Source of the DNA: Flavobacteriaceae bacterium
GTDB taxonomy: Bacteria > Bacteroidota > Bacteroidia > Flavobacteriales > Flavobacteriaceae
Length of the DNA stretch: 5,851 nt
NCBI GenBank assembly: GCA_016763595.1
Contig: JAESTN010000166.1
Location: 1 to 5,851 of the forward strand
Reading direction: 5' to 3'
Shown: positions 5,434 to 5,851 of the stretch, piece by piece
How positions within the stretch are numbered: position 1 is the stretch's first letter
How the letters are laid out: every line of letters starts with the position of its first letter
Program-made: the position numbers and the translations under genes
Notes under the pieces: generated by a model
Databases searched by the model: none
Seen by the model: only the letters and a program-made list of their open reading frames with translations
What the model was told of the DNA's origin: nothing

Positions 5434-5851
5434 TTAGGACATTCTTATTTTAATAATGATTGCTGAGAAAACGGTTAAAATTCCGATGACGATGATGGTA
5501 ATGTCTACCTCAAAAAAATGTGCGATGAGTATGGTCAATAAGGCCCCAAATGCATAGCCTAAATCTCTCCAAAGTCGAAATGCACCGATGCTTTCTGCTC
5601 TTTGATTGGGATTTGTAAAACTGGCAATTGCCGATAAAAAAGTAGGATATACAATAGCCGTTCCTGCTCCTAATAGGGATGAAAGTACAATGAATTGTAC
5701 GTAGGTTGTTGCCCAAAACATAACGATCAGAGCGATGCCTTGTAGAGACATCCCTATAAACAACATCATTTTTTTGTTGTAAAGGTCAGACATCTTACCC
5801 GTAACCAATTGCCCAATTCCCCATACTGCAGGGTAAACGGCAACAATAATT
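5434..5851 (-). CDS. major facilitator superfamily (MFS) transporter, C-terminal part
   Basis: The gene enters from the right edge; about 138 C-terminal codons are visible, ending at TAA 5434-5436. The reading frame is open to position 5850, with ...VAVYPAVWGIGQL before VTGKMSDLYNKK, so the real start lies outside the window and TTG at 5806-5808 is an internal leucine. The segment GQLVTGKMSDLYNKKMML is the MFS motif A loop (G-x-x-x-D-x-x-x-[RK]-[RK]). It is followed by four hydrophobic helices, which identify it as the repeat of motif A between TM8 and TM9, with TM9-TM12 following: FIGMSLQGIALIVMF, then FIVLSSLLGAGTAIVYPTF, then the LWRDLGYAFGALLTIL helix, then the ITIIVIGILTVFSAIII helix. 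The substrate cannot be told from this half. Known MFS proteins with this look include drug and metabolite exporters. It is oriented with the downstream lipoprotein gene but separated by 186 bp, so a joint operon is unlikely. Confidence 0.88.
   Translation of the reverse strand, partial: IIVAVYPAVWGIGQLVTGKMSDLYNKKMMLFIGMSLQGIALIVMFWATTYVQFIVLSSLLGAGTAIVYPTFLSAIASFTNPNQRAESIGAFRLWRDLGYAFGALLTILIAHFFEVDITIIVIGILTVFSAIIIKIRMS

Noticed and set aside
5510..5716. A 68-aa open frame on the minus strand inside the MFS gene.
   Set aside because: It is an out-of-frame shadow of the transporter, whose own frame shows clear MFS motifs throughout.
5806..5808. TTG as a possible start of the MFS fragment.
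   Set aside because: The frame continues upstream to the window edge with conserved MFS sequence (VYPAVWGIGQL), so this is an internal Leu codon and the gene is cut by the window.

Overview
The window looks like a chromosomal segment from a marine-type Flavobacteriaceae bacterium (Bacteroidota). The DNA is AT-rich and the genes have no obvious Shine-Dalgarno sequences. One secreted protein has a signal peptide ending in the typical flavobacterial '...FAQ', and upstream regions contain TAnnTTTG-like boxes. The proteins I recognise (RlmF C-terminus, RDD protein, periplasmic GH2 enzyme, small lipoprotein, MFS transporter) all fit that group. The genus cannot be told from this sequence.

Layout: positions 1-170 hold the 3' end of a plus-strand gene, 23S rRNA adenine methyltransferase rlmF. 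It converges on a minus-strand cluster with only 6 bp between the two stop codons. In transcription order, that cluster is a large exported GH2 beta-galactosidase-type enzyme (4481 to 1200), a 207-aa polytopic membrane protein (1203 to 580) whose start codon overlaps the GH2 stop (ATGA), and a small RDD-family membrane protein (569 or 572 to 177). The tight packing says these three are one operon. Further upstream on the same strand are a 168-aa lipoprotein of unknown function (5247 to 4741) and the C-terminal part of an MFS transporter (from beyond 5851 to 5434).

Regulation: the 259-bp gap upstream of the GH2 gene and the 186-bp gap upstream of the lipoprotein gene share a 17-bp element (16/17 identical, same orientation). 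It reads as a sigma-54-like TTGGCA-N6-TTTG, or alternatively as a TAnnTTTG -7 box. Between this element and the GH2 start lies a perfect 9-bp hairpin followed by a T-run on the minus strand. It is either the terminator of the lipoprotein transcript or an attenuator in the GH2 leader.

I see no mobile element, CRISPR array, tRNA or rRNA gene, or phage-like system. The points most worth a second look are the hairpin/promoter arrangement, the two-copy E-x7-G-x-W-x-Y repeat in the membrane protein coupled to the GH2 gene, and the replacement of a substrate-contacting histidine in the GH2 active-site region. I do not find convincing evidence of an undescribed multi-gene system.
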